NCBI GenBank assembly: GCA_963813345.1 | Contig: CAWEYR010000021.1 | Coordinates: forward strand, 62,001 to 126,000 | Source of the DNA: CAWDDA01 sp963813345 | GTDB taxonomy: Bacteria > Acidobacteriota > Blastocatellia > RBC074 | Reading direction: 5' to 3' | Length of the DNA: 64,000 nucleotides | Shown here: piece after piece, positions 26,945 through 35,954 of the stretch | Layout: the number at the start of each line of letters is the position of its first letter | Position numbering within the stretch: the first letter of the stretch is position 1 | Translations under genes and position numbers: made by a program | The notes under the pieces: generated by a model | What the model saw: only the letters and a program-made list of their open reading frames with translations | Database searches by the model: none | What the model was told of the DNA's origin: nothing

Positions 26945-27473
26945 CTATTTCGACGCGATGTAGGCAAAGACAAAAAGCAGAATTATGACGATCAGAAGAA
27001 TCGGCACGACCATCACCAGGCGTCCGTGCTGCCGGTTCGGCACTGCTTTCCCAACCACTGTGAAAAAGGGCTTGTATTCGGCGCCGCCATTCATTCGGTC
27101 TGACTGAATTTCAGATGTGTCCGGAGCCCGATTCTTGTCAGTAGTTATCCCCGGAACTGGAATTGCAACCCTTGGCGCGCTGTCGTCCGAAGATAAGGGG
27201 TTCGACGAACGCTTGTTTCCCACTGCCGGCATGACGATGGCTTCTTCAGCGCGCGGCCACGCGTGGGCGGATAGCGGCTGGCTTATCACCGGCTTCTGCG
27301 GTGGTAAGGGGGGAGACGGGGGAGGTGCCAATTTCGGGAGGTGCCAATTTTGGAGGTGGCACATCGGCGACTGGCCTCGCTGCGCCCCCAAAGCGCTGTT
27401 TGACCTCGGTTCCACATCCATTGCAGAACCTGGCTTTCGAGCGCATCTCTTTTCCGCATTCCTGACAGAACAT
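26945..27473 (-). CDS. Zinc-ribbon, tail-anchored membrane protein, one frameshift
   Basis: The N-terminus is a zinc ribbon of the zinc_ribbon_2 type: CQEC (residues 3-6) and CNGC (18-21). A Pro-rich linker of about 80 aa and a polar region follow, and one C-terminal helix (LVMVVPILLIVIILLFVFAYIASK) would anchor it in the membrane. The break is in the G-rich, Pro-coding stretch near 27315-27345, where a short imperfect tandem (GGGAGGTGCCAATTT) makes indels likely. ATG 27473 starts exactly at MFCQECG. It is last in a four-gene - strand unit after an ACT-domain gene. No function is known. Confidence 0.72.
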
Positions 27474-27487
27474 AAATTGCGAAGCGA

Positions 27488-27928
27488 TCAAACCCTATGC
27501 ATCACTTGAAACAAATCCTCGGTCTGCGCGTACACCCGGACACCAAGGGCTTCGCCCGCTTTTGACAGCCTTTCCTTCAGAGTTGATAGAGGCAGCGCGC
27601 CGTTTCCTGACTCGGCGATCAGCACCATTGCAAACTTTCCCTGCACCACCGTCTGATTCATATCGATGATATTGTACCTGCAGTCTGCCAGAGTAGTTGA
27701 GATCGCGGCAACTATTCCAGGCCGACTTGTGCCAAAGGCCGAGACGACAACGCGTGTTGCGCCTCGCGACAAAGCAGGCTGCGAAATGCCTCCCGCACCA
27801 GTTTCTGAGCTCTCGATGAATCGCGCTATGTCGGTGACCAGGTCTTCAACCACCCGAACGTCCGCATTCGCCCCCAGCCGCCCGAAGACAACCTTAGTCA
27901 ATCCGTAGATCAGCTCCTCTTTGGTCAT
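27488..27928 (-). CDS. ACT-domain protein (glycine-cleavage-regulator-like)
   Basis: A 146-aa protein with an N-terminal helical part (EELIYGLTKVVFGRLG...VEDLVTDIARFIE) and a C-terminal ACT domain (about 60-135: RVVVSAFGTSRPGIVAAISTTLADCRYNIIDMNQTVVQGKFAMVLIAE), whose DRPGIV-type motif reads SRPGIV. ACT domains bind amino acids or other small ligands as regulatory modules. The ATG overlaps the stop of the EutN gene by 4 nt (ATGA), so the two are translated together. The link to a shell protein is unusual and gives no function by itself. Confidence 0.85.
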   Translation of the reverse strand: MTKEELIYGLTKVVFGRLGANADVRVVEDLVTDIARFIESSETGAGGISQPALSRGATRVVVSAFGTSRPGIVAAISTTLADCRYNIIDMNQTVVQGKFAMVLIAESGNGALPLSTLKERLSKAGEALGVRVYAQTEDLFQVMHRV

Positions 27929-28251
27929 CCTCGGCCCTTGAGGTCGCGCGCGACTTCGACCAGATCGTGCGACTGACAGGACTTGAGGTCAAGGTCGACT
28001 TCGTCAACGATCGCGACCACGGCCGCCTCAATCGACATTTCCTGATCGCCGATTGCCGAGCGAGCTGCCCTTCCATACGCACAGATCACTGTTTCACCGA
28101 CACCTGCGCCCAGGCGATCGGCCACCACAACAACATTCGTCGTCGGCTCTTTGTTCAGGTCACACGGATGCACGATGAGAAAGCGTATGCCTTCCAGGTT
28201 GGCAGTCTTCTTCGTCGACCAGACGGTGCCTACAACCTTGCCAAGAAACAT
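27925..28251 (-). CDS. EutN/CcmL-family bacterial microcompartment vertex protein
   Basis: A 108-aa protein matching the pentameric vertex family: MFLGKVVGTVWSTKKTANLEGIRFLIV at the N-terminus, then VVVADRLGAGVGETVICAYGRAARSAIG and AVVAIVDEVDL near the end. These proteins cap the corners of carboxysomes and metabolosomes. No hexameric BMC-domain shell protein or encapsulated enzyme is seen in the window. It therefore either serves a microcompartment encoded elsewhere or acts alone. It lies 11 nt after a thioredoxin-fold gene and overlaps the ACT-domain gene. Confidence 0.9.
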   Translation of the reverse strand: MFLGKVVGTVWSTKKTANLEGIRFLIVHPCDLNKEPTTNVVVVADRLGAGVGETVICAYGRAARSAIGDQEMSIEAAVVAIVDEVDLDLKSCQSHDLVEVARDLKGRG

Positions 28252-28262
28252 TCCTCTCCCCG

Positions 28263-29507
28263 TTACTGCCTTTCGCTCGTTAGTCTATCAAGTTCGCGAG
28301 CCATTCGCCGAGGGTCAATCGTACCGCGGTGGATCGTTTTGATTTTTCCTGAACGGTCAACAACTATGAGCGCCGGAAGGGTTGTTACCCCGAAGCGCTC
28401 GTCATTTGTCGGATCATCCTGGCCAAGTACTGCGATTCTCCAGCTGATTCCGCGTTTTTTCCGGAAACTCTCGAGATGTTCAAGTTCCGTCGCGGCGCTC
28501 AACCCGGCTTCAGTGTCTGATCGACCGAAGAGTCGTGTCACTCCGATCACCTGAAGACCACGACTTTCCCAGTTTGCCAGCCATTCCTTTGTCCTGGCTA
28601 TCTGATCAATCGAAACCTCGTTCCACATCGCAAAGAATTCGATGATCGTCACCTTACCCTGATAATCCTGTGCAACCACCCCGCCACCGTTCAGCCATCG
28701 TCTCGCGGCGATCGCCGGGACAGGACTGCCAATAAGTCGCGCTGACGCAAGCTCGCTTTCGAAGAGCTCTATCGAGGTGGGAGGCAGGTCTTTCGAGAAA
28801 GCCTGCCACCTGGAACGAAGAGCGTCAACCGCCTTTGTAAGCCGTTTTCGCTCGAGGAGCGCAAGCGCCAATGCGCCAAGCCGTGGCGCCTCGATCTCGC
28901 GGGCGTCACGTAATCCGGGTAAGGCATACATTCCCCCCGCGATGCTCGCCAACCCAAAACCCTCAACCGCAGTTGAAAGTGCCGCATCGTTGAGTCCCTT
29001 GTTCCGCTGCGCAAAAGCAAGCGTGCGATAAGCTGTAACGCGATCTCCAAGAGTCTGCGGTCCCTCAAAGTTTGATTGTTCGATCGCTTTAAGAGTTCGG
29101 GTGGCGTCTTCGAGACGATCGAGATCAACGTAGATTGCTATCAGTGCGGCTCTTGCGCTGGTTGTATTCTGTTCGGGGCGGGCAGTTCGTAACCATACCT
29201 CGATGGCTTCCGCTTCGCGAGTCTTCAGTTCTGCAAACTCAAACAAGTTGACGAGAGCCACAAGCTCTTCGTCCTTCATCGCGTCAATGTTGTAACCACT
29301 GAGGACTCTGGCGGTCTTCTCTTTGAGCGGGAGGATGCGCTGTTCCCAGTCGTTGGGCTTTGCCCGCCCGGCCTCGAGATCCCTGTTGAAAGTCTCGCGC
29401 AGCCTTGTCTGCTCGCGAATAACATCACGCAACAGTACCGAAGGTCGCGTCAGCGGGGCCTGAACCAGAATGACAGCGCTGAGAATCGCAATGGCAATGT
29501 TAATCAT
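28263..29507 (-). CDS. Exported thioredoxin-fold protein without CXXC, with helical N-terminal domain
   Basis: A 414-aa protein starting with a hydrophobic export signal (MINIAIAILSAVILVQA). Residues about 40-250 form a helical, TPR-like region (AEAIEVWLRTARPEQNTTSARAALIAIY...). A TlpA/redoxin-like domain follows (DYQGKVTIIEFFAMWNEVSIDQI, GLQVIGVTRLFGR, TTLPALIVVDRSGKI with the cis-Pro). Where relatives have WCxxC this one has WNEVS, so both redox cysteines are absent and it cannot act as a dithiol oxidoreductase. Start chosen at ATG 29507, right at the signal; the frame continues upstream only through repeat A5. It is first in the unit with EutN, ACT and zinc-ribbon genes. Confidence 0.75.
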   Translation of the reverse strand: MINIAIAILSAVILVQAPLTRPSVLLRDVIREQTRLRETFNRDLEAGRAKPNDWEQRILPLKEKTARVLSGYNIDAMKDEELVALVNLFEFAELKTREAEAIEVWLRTARPEQNTTSARAALIAIYVDLDRLEDATRTLKAIEQSNFEGPQTLGDRVTAYRTLAFAQRNKGLNDAALSTAVEGFGLASIAGGMYALPGLRDAREIEAPRLGALALALLERKRLTKAVDALRSRWQAFSKDLPPTSIELFESELASARLIGSPVPAIAARRWLNGGGVVAQDYQGKVTIIEFFAMWNEVSIDQIARTKEWLANWESRGLQVIGVTRLFGRSDTEAGLSAATELEHLESFRKKRGISWRIAVLGQDDPTNDERFGVTTLPALIVVDRSGKIKTIHRGTIDPRRMARELDRLTSERQ

Positions 29508-29540
29508 GGGGCAGGACCATTCTAAGGCATGGCAGTGAGA

Positions 29541-29673
29541 GTGCTGAGTGCTGAGGTAATGGGGTTTGAGTTCAAGCTTTAGCTTGGGGTTGCATTCTGA
29601 TGCCTGTTGATCTGCGGAATGCAACCCCAAGCTAAAGCTTGAACTCAAACCCCATTACTCAGCACCCAGCACT
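29541..29673. repeat. Inverted repeat, family A (copy A5), long arms
   Basis: Arms of about 56 nt (29541-29597 and 29617-29672) pair with one mismatch and one indel. The core is GGTTTGAGTTCAAGCTTTAG, and the outer end is GTGCTGAGTGCTGAG with CTCAGCACCCAGCAC. It separates two - strand genes and is the longest family A arm in the window. Confidence 0.9.
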
Positions 29674-29687
29674 ACAGCACTTCTCTT

Positions 29688-30666
29688 CTAGTCCAGATTG
29701 AGATTCAAACCCGCGCGATCAGAGTGTTCGCGAATCTTGTCGAGGACCTCATTCGCAAGGGCGAGCGACCTGCGTCCCTCGATTCCACTGACGATCGGAA
29801 CGCGGCGATGGCGCACCGCAGTCCAGAAAATGTTCGATCTCGGCGAGAAGTGGTTCTCGCCTCACAACTTCGAGCATCCCGGCTACGATCTCCGGCTTTC
29901 CACCTTGAACAGGAACCAGTCGACATACGGCGACTTCCTGCTGCGCATAATCGAGCGAGAAGTACTCGCCCGGCTGAAATACACGCAGCTTTCGCAACCG
30001 CTCACCCGAAACGCGGCTTGCCGTAATATTGGCAATGCATCCGCTCGAGAACTCGAGCCGCGCATTGGCAAGATCGATGCGCGGCGTCAGGATCGGAATG
30101 CCCACTGCTTCGAGACGCGAAACGTCTGAACGAACGAGTGTAGAAACGATATCGAGCTCGTGGACCATCAGATCCATTACCACATCAATGTCGAGCGATC
30201 TTGGCGTGAAGATCCCCATGCGATGCACCTCAAAGAATCGAGGGGCACTGACCAGAGGTTCGAGTGCCTGAAATGCCGGGTTGAATCGCTCGATATGGCC
30301 AACCTGAAGTACGCGGCCGCGTTTCTCGGCGGTCGAGATCATTTTGTCGGCTTCTACAACCGTACGGGCAATCGGTTTTTCGACAAGGACGTCCGCGCCC
30401 GTGTCCAGAAACGCATTCGCAATCTCGCAGTGGTTGATCGTCGGCGTCGAGACACTCACAGCGTCGATTTGCCCAAGGAGCTCACGATAGTCGCTGACGA
30501 AGCGGGTTTGATACTGGCTGGCGACAGATTCTCCAGCGGCCCGATCAAGGTCGCACACCGCACTCAGGATCGACTGGCCATTCTCTGCGAGTGAAGCGTA
30601 AACGCGCGCATGTTCCCGGCCCAGGTGTCCAACCCCGATAACAGCTGTCCGAATCTGATCTGTCAT
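29688..30666 (-). CDS. Gfo/Idh/MocA-family oxidoreductase (UDP-sugar dehydrogenase-like), one frameshift
   Basis: A cytoplasmic NAD-dependent oxidoreductase of about 325 aa. The Rossmann motif is AVIGVGHLGREHARVYA, EKPIARTV follows, and HIERFNPAF and MDLMVHELDIVSTLV belong to the subgroup that acts on UDP-N-acetylglucosamine-type sugars in envelope glycan synthesis. The frame breaks near 29827: HFLDC is followed, one base on, by VRHRRVPIVSGIEGRRSLALANEVLDKI and ends at 29688. Start chosen at ATG 30666 (MTDQIRTAVIG); the open frame further right is not conserved. The substrate is inferred from family resemblance only. Confidence 0.8.
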
Positions 30667-30771
30667 GAATTCTCTCGCACTCGGTTGCGGTTTGACCCGT
30701 GTCGCGCTATGGGCTAGCTTTTTTGGAGTGCACCTCACTCCAAACTCTCACTTTAGAACGAACACTTCAAA

Positions 30772-32417
30772 TTGAAAACTCAATTTACAAAAGGCACCGC
30801 CACGGAATCACTTCTTATCCTCGCTGTCTGCGGCGCCGCATTCTTTTTTGGCCTGGGGAACGTGCCGCTCATAGGACCTGACGAGCCGCGATACGTTGAA
30901 GTTGCCCGCGAGATGTATGTTTCGGGCGATTGGATCACGCCAAAGCTCGCGGGTGAATTCTGGTTTGAGAAGCCCGCACTGCTCTATTGGCTGGCGGCTC
31001 TCGGATTCACGGTCCTCGGAGTCTCGGAGTTTTCAGCCCGTTTAGGTGTCGCAGCACTTTCGACGTGCGGTGTTTTGCTTCTTTATTTGTTCGGTCGATA
31101 CGTCCGCGATCGGAGTTACGGCACAGGCAGCGCATTGTCGCTCGCTACGATGGGGCTTTGGATTGGTTTTTCAAGGGGTGCCACGTTCGACCTGCCTCTT
31201 GCAGTTGCCAGCGAATGCGCAATTCTCAGTTTCTTTCTTTCTGACCGAAGAGATCATAAAGGTAAATCTGCCTTCTGGCTGCTCGCCTGCGGAGTGGCAT
31301 TTGGATTGGGTGTTCTTGCCAAAGGTCTGGCAGGCCTCGTGATTCCGGGGCTGGTCATTGGTATCTATCTCCTGGTTTCGCGAAGGCTGCGACTGGTGTT
31401 CTCGCAGCCATTGGTAGTTTTCGGATCAGCAATTCTGTTTCTGCTGACGGCCGGGACATGGTACGGCCCATGCTTGCGCGTCACGGATGGATGTTCATTG
31501 AAGATTTTTTCGTGGCTCATCACGTTCAGCGATATCTGACTGACAAGTATCACCATCCGCAGCCTTTCTATTTCTTCCTGCTCGTCGCTCTCGGAGGTAG
31601 TTTTCCCTGGACCGCGTTCCTGCTCAGTGCTGCAGGGAGCGGCTTGCGACAAATAAAGTCGCGAGCCTGGAGCAGTGATGGTCGTTTGGATCCTGCTTAT
31701 TTGGATCTGGGCCCTCGTTCCGATTATCTTTTTCTCTTTCTCCGGATCAAAACTACCGGGCTATATTCTGCCGGCATTTCCGGCTCTTGCTCTGATTGCG
31801 GCAACTGTCAAGGCGAGACGCTGGCCGCAGGTGGTTACGGCAGTGCTTATGATTGTGGTCGCCATCGGGGTTGCGTGTGCGCGGCCCGGCAGAGTCGGGA
31901 ATAAGCTCGCGAGCGATCTGGATGGTGGCAGCCGTTGCCATTTGTGTGGCCCTTCTATACCTCATTGTCAGCTGGCGATGGGGACAGGTAGCAGGAATGT
32001 GGACTCTGGCGATAGGCACTGCAATTATCGTCGTCGCAAGCGTCAGGGTCGTCTATCCGTCGCTTGGCGCGCGTGAATCACTTAGAGATCTCGGCCGCGA
32101 TAGCCCGCTCGCACGCGCGGGAAGGCGAAAGGCTCGTCTTTTATCTCGATAGTCATCAGGGGATCAATTACTACCTCACCGATTTGCCTCTTCGCGTCGA
32201 GAAAGCTGAGCTTCTGACCTTGCAGCACGGAGATGAGATTGCCGGATTGCTTATGGCACGCAGGTTTGAGAGCGTTCTCGTAATGGCATACGACCGGTGG
32301 GTCGCGAGCCTCGAAGTAAACGAGTCACTCTCGGTTGAGAGACTCGGGCGGCAATCGGGGAAAACCGGCTGTTCGCCGGGTTGCGATTGGGTTCTCCTGC
32401 GAGTTCGCCTGCCGTGA
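30772..32417 (+). CDS. GT83/ArnT-like polytopic glycosyltransferase, about four frameshifts
   Basis: An integral membrane transferase using a polyprenyl-phosphate sugar, as in lipid A aminoarabinose or protein glycosylation. The first loop has LIGPDEPRYVEVAREMYVSGDWITPKLAGEFWFEKPALLYWLAALGF, with the conserved D-E-x-R/Y pattern of the family. Many helices and a soluble C-terminal domain (GERLVFYLDSHQGINYYLTDLPLRV) follow. Frame changes fall near 31470, 31660, 31880 and 32070; all segments are in order and conserved in character. The start is TTG 30772, for lack of an ATG before the first helix. The acceptor is unknown. Confidence 0.75.
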
Positions 32418-32471
32418 GACTGACACTTCGGAACGGGTACCCGGAAGATTAGGAAAAGAGAAGAAAAAGCA

Positions 32472-32500
32472 TTGACACTTGGCCGCGTTGTGCTTAATCT
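32472..32500 (+). promoter_or_regulatory. Candidate sigma70-type promoter for the secreted-paralogue cluster
   Basis: A perfect -35 box TTGACA (32472-32477), a 17-nt spacer and TAATCT (32495-32500) as -10. Transcription would begin near 32507 and give a leader of about 175 nt before the first paralogue. The -10 match is only moderate. Confidence 0.5.
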
Positions 32501-32603
32501 CTGTGTGGTCGAGTATTAGTTAGAGCATCAGAAACTAACACTTCAGGGGAGTTTTACCTGAATACTCCTGCCAGTAGAAGATAGTTGGGAATTAGAACTT
32601 GAA

Positions 32604-32667
32604 TCCAGATCCTGGGCCTCACGCGGCTTTCGCTCTAAAATAGCGTTCTGATAAGCCGCAATCTGGA
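32604..32667 (+). other. Long structured hairpin in the mRNA leader, next to the ribosome site
   Basis: Three nested stems in register: TCCAGAT with ATCTGGA (32604-32610, 32661-32667), GCGGCTT with AAGCCGC (32623-32629, 32653-32659) and CGCT with AGCG inside. The structure ends 2-3 nt before the AAAGGAG of the gene at 32684. It could affect translation or mRNA life. It has no U-tract, so it is not a simple terminator. Confidence 0.6.
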
Positions 32668-32683
32668 CAAAGGAGATAGTTGA

Positions 32684-33677
32684 ATGCCTTCCTCACGCCG
32701 AATCCTGCAAACGTTTTCTGCAGGTTGTTTGTTTGTCATGTTGAGTCTTACGGCCTTCGCGGCTGACCCGGGTCTGGTTTTTCCGCCCGAGTCGGAATTG
32801 AGCGATCAAAAGGCCGGTTCCGTGCTCTTCTACGTGATCTATACGTCCAGCACGACATCGCCGAATACAAACAATACGCAGATCAATCTCACCAATACGA
32901 GCTCGACGTCAGCTGCATTCGTGCACCTTTTCTTCGTGGCTCAGAATTGCTCGGTTGCTGACCGTTTCATGTGCCTCACCGCGCAACAGACGGCAAGCTT
33001 CACGACCTATGATGAAGACCCGGGGACAACAGGGTTATCTTGTCGCGGTGGCGGTGGATGGCGTCCTGGGTTGTCCGACGTCGTTCAATCACCTGATCGG
33101 TGATTTGTTCTTCAAATCGGGTGGGCACCAGGCGAACCTCGGGGCGGAAGCTTTTGCGGCTCTCTACACAGGAAGTCTCCCTGGTTGCGACCAGAATTCG
33201 ATAACTGCCACGCTCTTATTTAATGGCACGCCGACTGGATATAACCGCGCCGGCAAGGTTCTTGCGGTCGCAAGTATCCCGTCAATGCTTGATGCGAATG
33301 ATACGCGAATCGTCGTGATCAGGGTTGGCGGCGATCTGGTCACAGGTCCTCGCAACGTCGGCACGATTTTCGGTTTGACATTCAACGACGCCGAACAGGG
33401 ATTCAGTTGGAGCGCGAACATTGGATGTCAGTTGTTTGCCCGTCTGACGGATGAGTTCCCGCGGACTTCTCCGCGGTTCACTAACATCATTCCTCAAAAC
33501 CAGACTGGCTGGATGAAGTTCTGGACAATCGGAGTCGGCGGTATCGTCGGCGCTGTTTTGAATGCAAATCCGAATACTGCGACATCAGCAAACGCTTTCA
33601 CTGGCGGACATAACCTGCACAAGCTGACGTTAACGCCCGATGCGGCAACGATGCCAATATTCACGCCAACCTGCTAA
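32684..33677 (+). CDS. Secreted protein of an unrecognised tandem family (copy 1), one frameshift
   Basis: I do not recognise this family. It begins with a signal peptide (LFVMLSLTAFAA) and then the family block ADPGLVFPPESELSDQKAGSVL. A Thr/Asn/Ser-rich beta-type region follows (INLTNTSSTSAAFVHLFFV, CSVADRFMCLTAQQTASF), then VAVAVDGVLGCP and HQANLGAEAFAAL, and the end NLHKLTLTPDAATMPIFTPTC, with Cys as last residue. The frame breaks near 33028 in a G-rich spot (DEDPG to TTGYLVAVAVDG). AAAGGAG precedes ATG 32684. Several Cys pairs suggest disulfides outside the cell. Confidence 0.8.
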
Positions 33678-33783
33678 CTGTTGGTTCGCTTTTCTCTTTC
33701 GGAACCGTTGATAGCAGTAGGAAGTGCGGTTTCCGGAAAACGTTCGAATATGAAGGGTGCGTGAGAGCACCAGGGAGACCAGA

Positions 33784-34774
33784 ATGACTGCCTCACTTAA
33801 TCTCAGAAGACTGATTCTCAGTACTTTGACAGCAGCCGTTTTATCCTGTTGCGCGCTCGCCGCTGATCCGGGCCTGCCATATCCGGCAACATCGGAAGTC
33901 AGCGATCAGAAGGCGGGTTCGATCCTGATCTACAATGTATACACATCAAGCACTGCGACACCCGACCAGGATTCGCGTGTTTCCACGACCAACACGAGCA
34001 CACCAGCTTTTCCGCGTTTGTTCATGTGTTTCTGATTCAGGGAAACACTTGCAATGTGGCCGACCGGTTCGTCTGTTTTACCGCGCAACAGACGTCGTAT
34101 TTTCTGGCATCCGAGCTTGATCCCGGTATAACGGGCTATATCGTGATGGTTGCGGTTGACGGCATACTAGGCACTCCAATTAACTTCAATTTCCTGGTAG
34201 GCGATGCTTTCGTCAAACTCTCGAACGGGCTTCATGGAAACCTGGGGGCCGAGGCAATTGCAGCAGTGGCAGAAGCTCCGGCGGTCGTAAGCCCAGATGG
34301 CGGCCTCGCACTACTGGTATTTAACGGCGTGGATTACAACCGCGTTCCGCGCGTACTCGCAGTAGACAATTTCCCCGCGATCAATGATGGCTTCACATCG
34401 ACTGTTGTGGTCAATCGGATTGGGGGAACCCTCCTAGACTAATGCCGGAACCATCGGCACTATCTTTGGGGTACTCTACAACGATGCTGAGAATGGACTG
34501 AGCTTTTCGCTAAGCGCGAGGCTGTCAAAGAATCTTCAGTATAGCCGATTCGGATATTCGGACAACTCCACGTCCCTCGGTGCATGTGCCCGCGAATACG
34601 TCAGGATGGATGAAGTTCTGGTCGACGACCGACGGCGGAATAATGGGAGCAGTCATCACGGGACATCCGGGGTTGACATCTGCGCGGAACGCTTTCACGG
34701 GAAGCCGCAACCTGCACAAGCTGCGGTTGACGGTGGATGCGTATATTATGCCGTTATTCTCGCCAACGTGTTAA
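33784..34774 (+). CDS. Secreted protein of the same tandem family (copy 2), about three frameshifts
   Basis: Same plan as its neighbours: signal peptide (LILSTLTAAVLSCCALAA), ADPGLPYPATSEVSDQKAGSIL, CNVADRFVCFTAQQTSYFLASELDPGITGYIVMVAVDGILG, HGNLGAEAIAAVAEAP, and the end NLHKLRLTVDAYIMPLFSPTC. Breaks lie near 34005, 34440 and 34570; between them NAGTIGTIFGVLYNDAENGLSFSLSARL is readable in another frame. The start ATG 33784 follows a GGGAG site. A small hairpin (GGTGC...GCACC) lies just upstream of that site. Function unknown. Confidence 0.75.
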
Positions 34775-34831
34775 CCACAGAAAGAACGATTTGTTAGTAT
34801 CCCTGACGCTATCACAACAAGGAGAATCATA

Positions 34832-35827
34832 ATGTTACGGTCCCTCAAGTTCAGTCGAGTGCTCCTCACCCTTCTGGCATTGGGAGTTTTTACTGGCGCT
34901 GCCCTGGCCGCGGATCCGGGACTGGCATACCCAGCCGAATCTGAGATAAGCGATCAAAAGGCCGGTTCGATACTCGTATACAACCTGTATACGTCAAGTT
35001 CGACGGTTGTCGGCCAGGATTCCCGCATCGCAATAACCAATACAAGCTCGACCAGCGCTGCATTTGTTCACCTGTTTTTCATTCAGGGGAATAATTGTAA
35101 TGTTGCAGACAGGTTTACCTGTTTGACAGGTCAACAGACCGTAGCGTTTCTGGCTTCGGAGATGGACCCGGGAGTGACGGGGTTTATTGTCGCGGTCGCT
35201 GTCGACGGAGTGTTGGGATGTCCGGTTAATTTCAACTTCCTGGTTGGAGATGTATTCGTCAAGTTTGCATCGGGGCTTCACGGTAATCTTGGTGCCGAAG
35301 CGATTTCCGCAATCGCAGAGATTCCGTCAGTTTGCGATGACACAACCATTGCTGCCCCATTGCTCTTTGATGGAGTCAACTACAACATGGTTCCGCGCGT
35401 GCTCGCAGTCTCAAACTTTCCCGCGATCGATGATGGTTATACCAGCCGTATCTGGGTGAATCGCATCGGTGGGAAGTCTGTTTACGTCAAATGGCAGCGT
35501 CGGTCCAATTTTCGGAGTACTATTCAACGACGCAGAACAACTGGCTTGAGCTGGAGCAATTCCGGGAGGCTGTCAGCTGAGTCTTGAAATCAGTCCAAAC
35601 GATATTCGCACAATACCTCCTATTAACGTGCATGTACCGGCCAACACGTCAGGGTGGATGAAGTTCTTTTCACACATCCGGACGCCGGGCTTCTGGGTTG
35701 CATTATTACGGCCCATCCCAATCTGGCAACAGCCAGGAATGCGTTCACGGGCGGCCGCAACCTGCACAAACTAACGCTTGACGCAGTTGACGCCTATCTA
35801 ATGCCGGTCTTCCCGCCGACTTGCTGA
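34832..35827 (+). CDS. Secreted protein of the same tandem family (copy 3), frameshifted near the 3' end
   Basis: The first 210 residues are in one frame: signal peptide (VLLTLLALGVFTGAALAA), ADPGLAYPAESEISDQKAGSILVYNLYTSS, CNVADRFTCLTGQQTVAFLASEMDPGVTGFIVAVAVDGVLGCPVNFNFLVGD and VNRIGG. After about 35470 the frame changes at least three times, but GPIFGVLFNDAEQ, HVPANTSGWMKFF and the C-terminal PVFPPTC-stop at 35827 can be followed. AAGGAGA precedes ATG 34832. It closes the tandem and is followed by a terminator. Confidence 0.75.
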
Positions 35828-35852
35828 GGTCAGGTACCAATTGAGCAGAAAC

Positions 35853-35885
35853 GAAAGCCGAGCGATAGCGCTCGGCTTTCTTCTC
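35853..35885 (+). terminator. Intrinsic terminator after the secreted-paralogue cluster
   Basis: A 12-bp stem, GAAAGCCGAGCG with CGCTCGGCTTTC, has a 4-nt loop (ATAG) and continues into TTCTCTCTTG. It lies between the convergent paralogue 3 and purL and could stop transcription from both sides. Confidence 0.85.
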
Positions 35886-35925
35886 TCTTGTTTCTTTGCG
35901 TCCTTCTGTTGGTCTTCTGATTGAC

Positions 35926-35954
35926 GATTCCGCCTGAAGGCGGTACTACATGCC
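35926..35954. repeat. Family C singlet (C4) overlapping the purL stop codon
   Basis: GATTCCGCCTGAAGGCGG followed by TACTACATGCC. Read on the - strand, the flank gives the last purL codons (Gly-Met-stop), so purL ends inside the element. Confidence 0.85.
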
